Below are positions 12,406 to 23,509 of a DNA stretch of 64,000 nucleotides, piece after piece (position 1 is the first letter of the stretch; each line of letters begins with the position of its first letter). Source of the DNA: Stenopsyche tienmushanensis (taxonomy: Eukaryota; Arthropoda; Insecta; Trichoptera; Stenopsychidae); assembly GCA_008973525.1 (NCBI GenBank), contig WACJ01000310.1, positions 124,001-188,000 of the forward strand, given 5' to 3'. Below the pieces are notes generated by a model. It worked only from the letters and a program-made list of their open reading frames with translations. It was not told the DNA's origin and did no database searches. Both the position numbers and the translations under genes were made by a program.

Positions 12406-15400
12406 ATGGATGAAAATGTACTTGAGGTAAGAGAGATTTGTAGTTTTTAAAATATTTTTAATAAGCTTAGTTAAATGGCATTTAACCACTGATATTCTTG
12501 TTTAAAGGCTTAGTTAAAATTATAGTGCAATATGGACGGAGGAAGCTTCACGCTGAGATGGGATGACGACTCTCGGGTAACTATCTTGACGTCATTCAAT
12601 TCAAGTGCTTAATCTTTTAATTTTTTTTAGAGTTCTTCTGATTTTCAGGGTCAGGGTGGCGGAATAATTTCGGAAGAAGTGATTCCAGCATTGGATACCG
12701 TGAACTCGCATCACTATTCAATGGATGGCCATCAGTCTCATATGGTGCGTTAATGCTTTGTTTCTTCACATTTGTTATAAAAAACATGCCTCGTTTAACC
12801 CTATCGGACCGGAAATCATGAAACGGAGACGGGTATCTTGCGTCTCATCATACACTCATGCATCGATGGCAAAGTCGTGCCGCAAAAGTACCCCTACACA
12901 TCTAAACATTCTCAATATATTTTTAATTTATTTTATAGAAACTCGTAAATGTTCATACTTACTATTCAACAAAAAATCATATTCTAAAGAATCTTTTAAC
13001 CGTCATAAGATTTAGGTATAATTAACTGAAATCGCTATTGTAGGATAAGCTATTAAGCTCTTTCAACGACTTTCGTTCATGTTGTCTTGAGAGCAAGTGT
13101 TTGTTTTGCTAATTAAGACACTTGCATCATTCTTATCGTTGACCAATTTTGTTATTCCCCTTGACTGTTCTGGAGTGGCGTCATTAGCCGAGTATCACCA
13201 CTCCCTTGCAAAATCTACTCCTTCAGAAGTAAACTCGCAGACTTGCACGGTAACATTTTATTTTCGCAACACATTAATAGGAAAACAACAGAAAGCAAAT
13301 GCCGTGCAAGTTGAACATTAAGAAATTTTCCGATGAAATGAACGAATATTGTGTGCTATCAACAGTGTTAAGGTTAATTTATTGAGCTGACAGAAAAGTG
13401 GATTTATATTAGAGCGTAGCGTGTATGTTCTCCAATGTGAAAGGGTTAAGCTTTAAAGAAATTGTGTTTATCATAATTTAATTATATTTTTCATCTTTAG
13501 AATCCTGATGTTATCATTCCGGACACGGATCAAATTGCTGCTGAGAACCTAATTTTTCTGGCTCAAGATATCGTCGGACATATGAACAGCTACAGTGATC
13601 AAGGTCAACATTATAGCAGCGATAATTTTACTGTTGACCAAGTTGACCTCGATCATGCAGGAGAGATTGAATGCCAGGTCACGGAGGAAGTGATCACTGA
13701 TGATTGGGTACAACCTGGAGGACAGGAGAGGTAACATACATGCTTTAATAGATACAAGTCCGTTGTCGATCCAAAATATCATTCGGTGCATTTTTATTTC
13801 AGAGTGGAAGTACCATTGGAACAGTTGGCTTTGGTGAATGTAGAAATACACAATGAAGGCAATGATATTGATGTTCCTTTGCCCACTGATCAAGTACGTA
13901 ATGATGCATGAAAGTTACATGTTTTGTGTCGTTTGAATGCTTCCATATCTAATATTTATTTTTTTGAAAACCAGGATGAATATACAGCTATGCGGCCTTA
14001 TCCTTGTGATTTTTGTTCGCGGCGATTTCGTAAAAAAGCTAATCTCATGAACCACATGGTGGCCCATCAAAATGATCGGCCTTATGGATGCAACTTGTGC
14101 GGCGCAAGATACGTTCGGAAATGTGATCTGATGAACCATCTGAAAGTTCACGCTTATGTTCCCGATGATGGTGATGAAGGTTTTGTAACTTAAAACCAAT
14201 CTTTTATATTCTCTTCTAAATCATATTAAGTAAAATTGTTCAATTAATTAATATATTCTTTTATAGGGTCTATATTTTGCAAGGATATTCTACATTAAAT
14301 TTTAACAGTATTGTATTTTATTTTCAGAGCTTATTGAAGAACCGCCAAAACGCAGGAGTCGCAAACGTTCTGCGCAATCTTCAAATGTTTGTATTTATCA
14401 TTAATAATTCAATTTTATAAGCATACGAAGGAAAACTAATACAACCAAATTGCAGGCTGAAAAATCTTCTACATATTCTGATAAAACTGCCGTAGCCGCT
14501 AGAACTCAACAGTACGAAGGACCAGTCAGTGGTAATTCAAACGCAGCAGCGTCTTTAAGACAACGCTATGAAGCTACTGACCCCAGTCGTCCTTTTGTCT
14601 GTCAGCACTGCGGCGTCGGTTTTGCACGAGAAAAAGCATTGGCATCTCATGCGAGGGTCAGTTATCGAAATATTTTGGTTTAATTTATTACTTCATTTAA
14701 AAAAATCAAAGCTTATTCATTTTTTTATTGTTTAGATACATGGAGGAGATTCACCGTTGGAATGTTGTGTATGTGGCGAGCTTTGTTGGAGCAGAGAAAA
14801 TTTAATTTCTCATACCCATTCCAAACATCCGCATAAATCTCCACAGGCGTTTCCAGTATATGAAGGTACTGGCTTATTTAATATTTTTATTTGAAATAAT
14901 ATTTTATTGCATTATAAGTATGGAATATAATGTCGTTCGAATATCCAAGAGGTCCAATTTTCGATGACTGTCGCATAAATTTGGTTGAATTTGCTGTATA
15001 GCATTCGTTGTATTGACTTTTGAGGACATCAATAGTTTGAGGTTCATACGCATAGACTTGCGATTTAACCCTATCGAACTGGAAATCATGAGACAGAGAC
15101 GGGTGTCTTGCATCTCATCTTACATTCATAGATTGATGGCAAAATCGTGCCGTAAAGATACCCCTACAAATTTAGGTATGATTAACTGAAATCGCTACCG
15201 TCGGATAAGCTATTAAGCTCTTTTAACAAAGATAAGATGACGTTCGTTCGTGTTGTCTTGAGGGCAGGCGTTTGTTTTGATAATTAAGATACCCGCATCA
15301 CTCTTTTCGTTGATTAATTTTGTTATTCCACCTTGACCATTCTGGAGTGGCGTCATTAGCTGAGTATCACCACTCATCCTTTTATTTTCGCAACACATTA

Positions 15401-18400
15401 ATAGGCAAAAATACCTGAACAACAGAAAGCAGATCATCATCAGCAGCATATGGTGTTGTCTGTGGTTGTTTATCTTATGTTACTAAGTATGTTGAATTTT
15501 ATATGATGCAGACCCAAGTCCCAATACAAAATTCGCCAAGTCTAAGTTGCAAAATATCCAAGTTCATGTGAACAATGAGACTACCTTAGATTTTTCCATA
15601 CACTGATTGTTTATTTAACAAACTGATAGACTCGAATTTCGCCACCAAATGTCAAATATTCAACTCCACAAGAAGGTTGTGATATTTGTAAATTACCATT
15701 TAATTACCTTGTTTTTCATATAATTAAAAAACTACTTTTCCTCTATTCACATATGTAATTTCTTTAATAATTTGTGTTATAATTTAGTACAAAAGTACTA
15801 TAATGTTAATTGGTTTTTTAAAATGTTTTTATTCTATAAAACAAATGTGTCTTTAAGCTGATGCAACGTCTGAAGAATCTCTCGCTGAAGACGATGAAGG
15901 AAGCCAAAGTTGGGTGGAGTTAATATGTAAAGATTGTGGAGCCGGATTTCAACGTGCTGATCTCCTTCAAAGGCATACACGAGCTGCCCACACGTTAGTT
16001 TTGATTTCAATCCATTTAACAACTAGTCATTTTTGAATGAAACGAGTATGAAATTAAATCTTTATTTTTCTCTAGCCATTTGAAAAAAGAAATAGAAGAT
16101 GTAGATAAATCCAAAGAATCTGAGAACTCTACAATGGAAGTTGTTGAAAATTGGGAAGGGATGGAACATGCTTGTAGTGTATGCGGAGAACATTTTCGGG
16201 ATGCTCTTGAACTATTAGCCCATGCTGAGAGTCACGCTCGTCGTAATAACAGGTAGATATATATTAAGGCATAAATAATTTATTCACTGTCTGAATTTGA
16301 ACCTGGATATGTTTTAGTAATACAATGAAATACTTGATCCATGGAATTATTTGTAACGTTTAATTTTTGCACGATATCGAGTTCTGCACGTTCGATGTTG
16401 CCCAATAGTATTATCAATAATCTGTAGTAGTATTTCACTAGATTTCAAGCCTCTCCCCTTCCAAACCAAACGGCACTCACCAGACTGTCATAATGATTGT
16501 CCAGAAACATGCCAGAACACTACTATTAAATTATTCACATATGTTAGATGACCCTCAATTTATGCTGCCAGCTCTCGGTATAAACGTAGATCTTCTGAAT
16601 ATTTCTTTTATCATTGAATATTTTATTTCAAACTGACCAAATTCTGGTTTTTTTTATGGATAGCATTGGACTCCATAGCAGTTTGATAGCTACAATGAAG
16701 TGAAATTAGTTATATGTAGTATGATATATTTCAAATGGTATTTATACATGTGTTTTAATGTTGATTGAATTATCGCTATATAACCATTTTCTCTTCTAAA
16801 TTTCAGATGTATGCATTGTGGTGAAAAATTTGCCGATAATTCAATGGTTACAGAACATGTGATATCGGCTCATCCAAATTTACCACCAAATTCGTGTTTA
16901 TTCTGCGGAAGAACTTGTAATGATCAACGCGGACTGAATAAACACATAGCTTCTCAGCATGAAATTCCTCCCGGGAAAATGCTGTTTTGCTCTAAATGTG
17001 GCAAACATTTTCATAGTAAAGCCAGGTATAATTATTATGTCATAAAACGTATTTAAAATAATATGATTGTTACTATAATTTTTATAAATATCTTTAGATT
17101 AAAACGACACATGGAATCTCATCGGGATAAAGGAGTTACATGTAATGAATGCGGAGAAAGCTTTGAAAATGGACGCTCACTTATGAATCATCGCCATTCT
17201 CATAAAGGCACGGCTGGTAGACAATTCCCATGTCTTGAATGTGGTATGTTATTATCGTCGATAATTAAATTAAATGGATATTTTATTCCAGTATCTTTAC
17301 AATATCTATTCTATTCATAGGGAAAACTTTTGGATCAAGAAGCTCACAACAAATTCATATTAGAATACATACAGGAGAGCGCCCTTATGGTTGTCGATTT
17401 TGTTGGAAGGCATTTGCTGACGGTGGAACGTTACGAAAACACGAGCGGATACATACAGGTATGTGTATCATGTAGTGTATGATTCTATTGTATTTTTAAG
17501 TAAGATATAACTATTTGATAAATATAATTTGTTTTTGATTTTATTTTAGGTGAAAAACCTTACGCTTGTGCAATATGTCCCCGTGCATTTAATCAGAGGG
17601 TAGTTTTGCGAGAACATGTAAGATCTCATCATTCTGGTCCCGATTCTCGTCATGGAACAGGTAAAATAATTTTTAAAAATGCTGTTAATTGCTTTTTGAA
17701 ATAGTTTTTTAAATTATTTAAAATTATCTGCTGTTTCGTATATTCATAAAGAAATTGAAATTGGATTTTTAGGAGCAGCACCTTATTGGTGTCCAGTGTG
17801 TGATCGTTTAATGACATCTTCGGTAGAATTAGTTCATCATATTATTCAACATTGTGATAATAATACAGCTTTAAAAAGACAACCACAAGTAATTATGCAT
17901 TTATAATTATATATATTTATATTGGAGTTTTGTTTACGTGTTTATTAATAATTGTTAAATATGCTTAAGGGAAGTTTCTTTAATGATGATTTAAATGTGT
18001 TTTTTTTATTTCTAGACTGGACCACGTAAATATAAACGTCGACGCAAATTACAACAAGTCGACCTCAAAACAAGCCCGACAGGTCCAAAGAATGATTCAG
18101 ATCATAGTTTATCAGAATCAGAACTTCCATCGAGTTTAATGAAGAAACCGGTACCAGTCAGAAAAAGTCGGACGGATAAACGTTCGATATCACCCCTCGA
18201 AGATAATAATGATTCTTTACAAAACACATCGAAGAGTAGTGCGGACTCTAGCGCGGGAGGAAGTGCTCGTACTAAAGGAAAATTGAAGCCCAAGCGTGCT
18301 GTGGAAATACCAACAAGGCCTAAAATGATTCATACTCAGCGTAATAAACCATCGGACGCGAGTACAACCGTGACTCGAAGAAAAGGACGCAGCGCCAATG

Positions 18401-18786
18401 CACTCGTCACCACATGTGTGCCTATTTCCGACGAAAGAATACGCCCTCGAACAAAAAATGTTACATATCACGACGGAGTGGGGCGATTGCCCGCAGCCAC
18501 GTTTCCTTCCTCGGTTAAACCCGAACCGGAAGGAGACATCAATGCCGATTTGCGTGCTATATTGAAGGATCCTTTGACTATTGAATATGTCGATGAACAA
18601 TCTACGATAGAAAATCTTAAAAGTGAACCGCACGAGGATGAAAATACGAACTCGTATTTTAGTGTGAAGGAAGAAACCGAAGAAACTGTTACTATCGAGG
18701 AAGACGGGCCTTTTAGATGTGAAATGTGTAGTGAATCCTTTGGTTTGCACGAAGAATTAGTGACTCACGTTCGAGTACACATATAA
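12406..18786 (+). CDS. C2H2 zinc-finger protein with 15 fingers, 17 coding exons
   Basis: Coding exons by splice sites and phase: 12406-12426, 12526-12576, 12649-12744 (alternative start 12631), 13501-13730, 13803-13893, 13975-14179, 14328-14386, 14456-14656, 14736-14865, 15858-15993, 16076-16252, 16807-17025, 17098-17243, 17321-17458, 17550-17660, 17773-17888, 18016-18786. They join in frame to 965 aa, starting [19 protein letters not shown]. Residues 1-165 are acidic and finger-free. C2H2 fingers follow: two in exon 6, then one each in exons 8-11, a central run in exons 12-16, and a last one at the extreme C-terminus (FRCEMC...HVRVH). TGERP and TGEKP linkers join fingers 11-13, as in sequence-specific DNA binders. 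Basic PPKRRSRKR (exon 7) and PRKYKRRRK (exon 17) are likely nuclear signals. It is probably a nuclear transcription factor; I cannot name the ortholog. Introns hold TTAA elements but all exons stay open. Confidence 0.9.
12795..13449. mobile_element. Complete TTAA-bounded piggyBac-like non-autonomous element, family A (intron 3)
   Basis: It is bounded by TTAA at 12795-12798 and 13446-13449. The ends are CCCTATCGGACCGG on the left and, reading inward from the right, CCCTTTCACATTGGAG. It is 655 bp including both TTAA sites and has no intact transposase. Degraded relatives lie at 7327-7830 and 15065-15436. It sits wholly within intron 3 of the zinc-finger gene, between exons ending at 12744 and starting at 13501. 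Confidence 0.8.
15065..15436. mobile_element. Partial TTAA element, family A (intron 9)
   Basis: It begins TTAACCCTATCGAACTGGAA and runs parallel to the copy at 12795-13449 through the shared GGAGTGGCGTCATTAGC block. It breaks off after CAACAGAAAGCAGAT, so its right end is missing and it carries internal deletions. It lies in the long intron 9 of the zinc-finger gene. Confidence 0.75.
16440..16605. repeat. Dispersed repeat in intron 11, second copy at 53393-53520
   Basis: Blocks such as TCCAGAAACATGCCAGAACA and TATGCTGCCAGCTCTCGGT match 53393-53520 (TCCAGAAACACATCAGAACA, TACGCTGCCAGCTCTCAGT) in order and orientation. Its class is unknown; no terminal repeats were seen. Confidence 0.55.
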
Positions 18787-21700
18787 CACTTTAGCCGATA
18801 GTAGTTCTTTATATTAATCAGAAGATTGGTCTTAAATTTTTGATTTGATAAAAATATGTTTTTTATGACTAAATTAATGAATTTGAATAATTGTACAAAT
18901 GAAATGGTAGAGTCGATTATTATCGGATGAATTTTATTTTGAATTTTTCGCGAACAACGTAAATGCTTAAAAACATGTATTCTAGATTAAACGTGACCAT
19001 CTCTCTTTGTGATAATTGAAGATTCATTGCTTAAATAGAAAATTGTATCAATAAGGTCTTTTGGACTGCTTAAAAATATTATTTGATTTTCGCATTTGAA
19101 ATTATGAAAATGCTTATTTTTTCATAAGGTAGACATGAGATTGTACTTCATCACATTTAAAAAATGTACAAACCATAGTACAAATCAAAATTAAGAAGCT
19201 TTCAGGATTATCTGCATTATTTTTAGAATTAAAGCGTATTTTATAAGTTATGCTTTAAAGCTAAAAATAAATCGTACAACAAAATAATGTTTATTGGAAG
19301 AATTGAACTCTATCTGACCGATTTCATTGTACTAATGTTTGAATGAGAAGACGGTCAAAATTTATATGCATGGACTTTTATGGAATAAAATTCCCCTCTT
19401 TGCATGTAATATTTCGACCGGCTTGCCTTGCGTTATCATTCTTGTTACGTTTTAATTTTCTACGTTTAATCAATTTTGTGATATCATACAAGAGTTTTAT
19501 GTCATACGGTTTTAAATTACTTTATTTTTTCATTCGAGATTTTCAAATCGCGCACCTGAATCAATGATTGTAAATTAAATCCATTTTACGCGTATGAATG
19601 TTTTATGTTTTTAAAATGGAGCTGAAAATATATCTAAGTACAATAATACGATGTATATTAATGGTGTAATATAAGCTTATTTATAAAGTAAAAAATTGAT
19701 CGAATATTCCCCCGACTTTGCCGTTTTTATATTTTTGTTCGTAAACGCATGGAAATCGTTGTGTAACGCAATTTAAACAGGTCGGATTTATTGAACTATT
19801 GTAATAGTATTTAGGGCTATATCATCAAAATGTCAGTGCCATTGATATATAAATATAAAATAAACGCGTTATTTTATTTTTTTCTTGCATTTAACCCAGT
19901 GACCCGATTTTACGGCCTTATATATCGAGAAATTCTTATTAAAAATGTATTTATATATTGCAATAAAATTGTATTTTATATGTTTGCAACGTGTCTATAG
20001 CATGTCTCAAAATTTAATATTGTGCTTTTATTTGCATTAAAATTTATAGAATCAACGGCGAGGAAAATAAAGTGTTCCAAATTAAATATTTTTTGTGCCA
20101 TAGTCTATGATTTGTACACGTATATATTTTTTTTGTATATATTATACATACAATATTTATAAGGTGTGTAAATTTATTTATAATTTAAGTTTCGCGCTTG
20201 CATTCATTAAAGGAAAAATCTCACGGTAAACTGAATTCATATTAGAATTAGATTTATATTTAATTTTCTTCTGTGGAATGAGGGTTTGAGCTCTATATTA
20301 CTTTCAATTGATGTCTTCGATTACTCGGTAATTTCCGTCGGATTAAAACGGACAAACGACTCATTTTGTTTGTGTTTCGTCCGTGTTATAATATGCTTCC
20401 TGGACAGTCCAGAAAAAACACATTTATTATAATATTCGATTGTACAAATGACGTCTTTATGCATCGTGTGAATACTCTGCCGACTGTCAAGTCAAACCGA
20501 TTCCAAAGCAATTATATGTATATTATTTCAGTTCCTCAATTGCAGTCTTAGTTTTATATAAAATTATAATTGATAATTATAACGAGCCAAAATCACATGA
20601 CATTTCTGCCAGTCAGAATCAGATTTATAGTGATTTTCCTATGATCGATTTGAAATAAGATGTCCTTCAAGTGAAAATATTATTTGCTAATGCTTACAAA
20701 ATCTATTTGTTTTATTTTTACATATAATTAAATGTATAAACATGAAATAATTAGAAATGTATTATAAAAAAGAAAATCAAAGTGAATTGCATGCCTACAT
20801 TAGCAAAATTTTAATATGTTAATTAAATGCATATTTTAACGAAATCTGTAAGACCATGTTGAATTTAATATTCTCGTGTTTTAATTTATAAAGTTGATTT
20901 ATACTTGTGTAATAAATATTTTTGCAGTATTTGCTATGCGTATCTAATTTATTAAAACGATTTTAACACTTTTAGCTTCTGCCCGATGAAAAATTCGTCA
21001 CACCACCCTTCTCAGAATAAATATAACGCGTTTGTAATACAATAGTTTATCTGCCGCGCCCTATACGTTGCTGAATATATAAAAAAGCATACAAAAATAC
21101 CAATATAAGCTCAATAGCTCTAAAGAGTGATTTCAATGTCCATGTGATGATTTGCTTATAAGTAATAAATTGATTTTATCCTGATCTTATCCTTGTATAT
21201 AAAGTATAAGTGTTTTAACTTTAAAACATTAATTACTGATAAATAAAGCCTTTATCCCAATCGGGAGAAACTTGTACAAATATAATCTGGATAAAAAGGA
21301 GCATTAATGCAGTCGTTATTCGTTATTAAATGAAACAATTTGCTTTGATTCTAGATTGTTTATTTTTTATGCATTTTAAGCGCGTTTAAATAAAGATCAA
21401 TGTCGGATATAAAGTGAATTGTTTCATTTTTTTAATAAATATAATTGATTTCTACGTGTAAAATGTTATATACCTTAAATAGACAATAGGGAACGAGTAA
21501 GATAATTTTATAAATTCGATGATGTAAAATGAAACATGCATTCAGACTGAAAAATATAAGACGTGAAATTAAAGAATTATCAGTTTTAGCGGTGAGAAAT
21601 TGTAAAGAAGTCGATGTCATAGATGATTAGGATATTATATAAAACGGAACATTACACGGTTTTCGTTCAATCATTTCGATTAATTAAATGATGCATTTTG

Positions 21701-22559
21701 TGGCATTTGATGATTTGTATTTAATTTTTAATGGATATCTTTTTGTTAATCGCTTAATATATCTCACGTGTATTCTAATATAGCAATTGAAAGCTCGATT
21801 GATGATTCTTCTTCTGGCAGGAATTAATCTCTGAATTTCAAGCATAATAGTTTGAAGTATTGCTATAAATTGTATTTTCATTATTAAACATTTAATCTAC
21901 ATTATAAGACTGTCAGGGGGTAGTAATCTAGATTGTAAATTGTAGATTAGCTCAGTTTATTTGTAACCTATTGTTTGTATTATATTTATTATTTAAAGAC
22001 CAATTATTAGTTATAAAATGGTGATTATTACATTTGAGCTTATGAAATGCTGCTTTTTCATAAGCTTAAATGTGTTGCTTAAATATAACGTGAAGAGAAT
22101 TTGTATATAAATATATTGTATTTTATTTGATTTAAATAAATTTTTTGAAACATTCCATTCATAGTTTTAAAATCAGATCATATGGCATCATGGCAACCGA
22201 GTAGGGATTTTTTATCGAGACGTCCCAGGACTTTGGTGGGAAAAAATGTATGAGACTATACTAATATACTGTACAATTCAATTATGAAAACACATTTTTA
22301 TGCCCCCGAAACCCTCGACATGTCCGATTTGTATTGAACGAAAGCAGATATAACAGGGTAGGGTCTGCGCCCAACTGATATTGTATGAGATTCCAGAATT
22401 CCATCAAAAGAATTCCAAGAACTATGGAATGGATGCTTGGTCCAAGTGTTTCTATGCAATAGCAACAACTGGGACGGATTGATTCGAAGAAAAATTCAAA
22501 AGTAAATGAAAGATCAATGTTTTGTAAATACAATATCAGTTTGTCTCCTAACTTGGAGT
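18787..22559. other. 3' flank of the zinc-finger gene, AT-rich non-coding DNA
   Basis: The first part should contain the 3' UTR. AATAAA hexamers occur at several places, including about 19266 and 19859, but I cannot say which is used. No exons or ORFs with recognisable products were found in the remaining 3 kb, and no clear element ends. Confidence 0.5.
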
Positions 22560-22565
22560 TAGTTC

Positions 22566-22900
22566 GTGCTGTTCTTGTGTCTGTTTTCTGGCGGGTGGCT
22601 AACGGATTTTAATATAAACATTTTCGGGCATGGCGTCCGATCGCGAGGCGTTTCTTCGTTGTGTCAGTGGTCCGATATTCGGTCCGGTTGGACACGCAGA
22701 GCATTGTGGCCACTCTCTCTAATTTTAGGGCTTTTTGTAAAAAATTGGGGGGGGGAAACGCATCCCCGGGGCTTTCCACGATCTCCATCGGGTCGTAGAG
22801 GCCCTTCCTTGCTACCGGTAGCGATTACTGGGTTCGCATCATTTTTTTCGGGGCCGCAAGTGAGACTCAAAACTCTTCCTTACCCTATACAACATATATC
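22566..22900 (+). repeat. Copy of the palindrome-core repeat family
   Basis: It contains GGGCATGGCGTCCGATCGCG, the core TGGTCCGATATTCGGTCCGG, and ATTTTAGGGCTTTTTG. All three blocks recur in order in copies at 38 kb and 46 kb (reversed). It includes a run of nine G near 22745. The terminal GTAAC sequence is not evident, so it is probably truncated. A 113-codon ORF across it is not a gene. Confidence 0.6.
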
Positions 22901-22907
22901 TATGTAA

Positions 22908-23509
22908 TTATTTTCATCTATTTCATTTTTAAGCAGACCGCAAGAAGTAGAGAAGGAGCGTGTCCTTACAGACATGGAATTTTAATTTCATGGTTTTGCA
23001 CCATAATGTGCACTTTGCGAGCGGGCTGCCATGCTCCCGAATAGTGGGATCAATCGCACAGCTCGGGTCAGAGGAGGCTCCCCATATTGTTATTATATTC
23101 GTCCCAAAGATTATGCTTATGTCGTGCTAATGAAGTGCTTTTAGATTCACAGTACTTTTCCATATGATGCGTAACGTCCGGCAAGAAATGATTTGCCCAC
23201 ATACAGCTGTCCATGTGAGAGGCATGCACGCATACCCTGTGTTATTCTGTTCTTTTTTGATACTCGTACTGGAAACTGCACACGTTTCAATTCGAATAGC
23301 ATATCAGTCGGAATCATTGGGACACAGCCTCTTCTTGAAAATTTTCATTTCAAACTGTAGCTCCGATGATATTATTCATCATTTTTTTCTCACTAAAAAC
23401 CTGGTACATTTGCTACATGTCGTGATGGATTTATGTTTCGGAGAAGAATAATAGGCACGCCAATTTTCAGTGTTAAAATATCCAATTCAAATATATTTTT
23501 ATATAGAAC
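22908..23509. other. Non-coding DNA left of the Helitron
   Basis: Nothing identifiable; the ORFs here lack recognisable motifs. Confidence 0.4.

Noticed and set aside
18217..18750. 177-codon minus-strand ORF
   Set aside because: It lies wholly antisense to the last zinc-finger exon, whose frame, splice phase and C-terminal finger are convincing.
22566..22907. 113-codon ORF
   Set aside because: It spans a dispersed palindrome-core repeat; the corresponding frame is not open in other copies.
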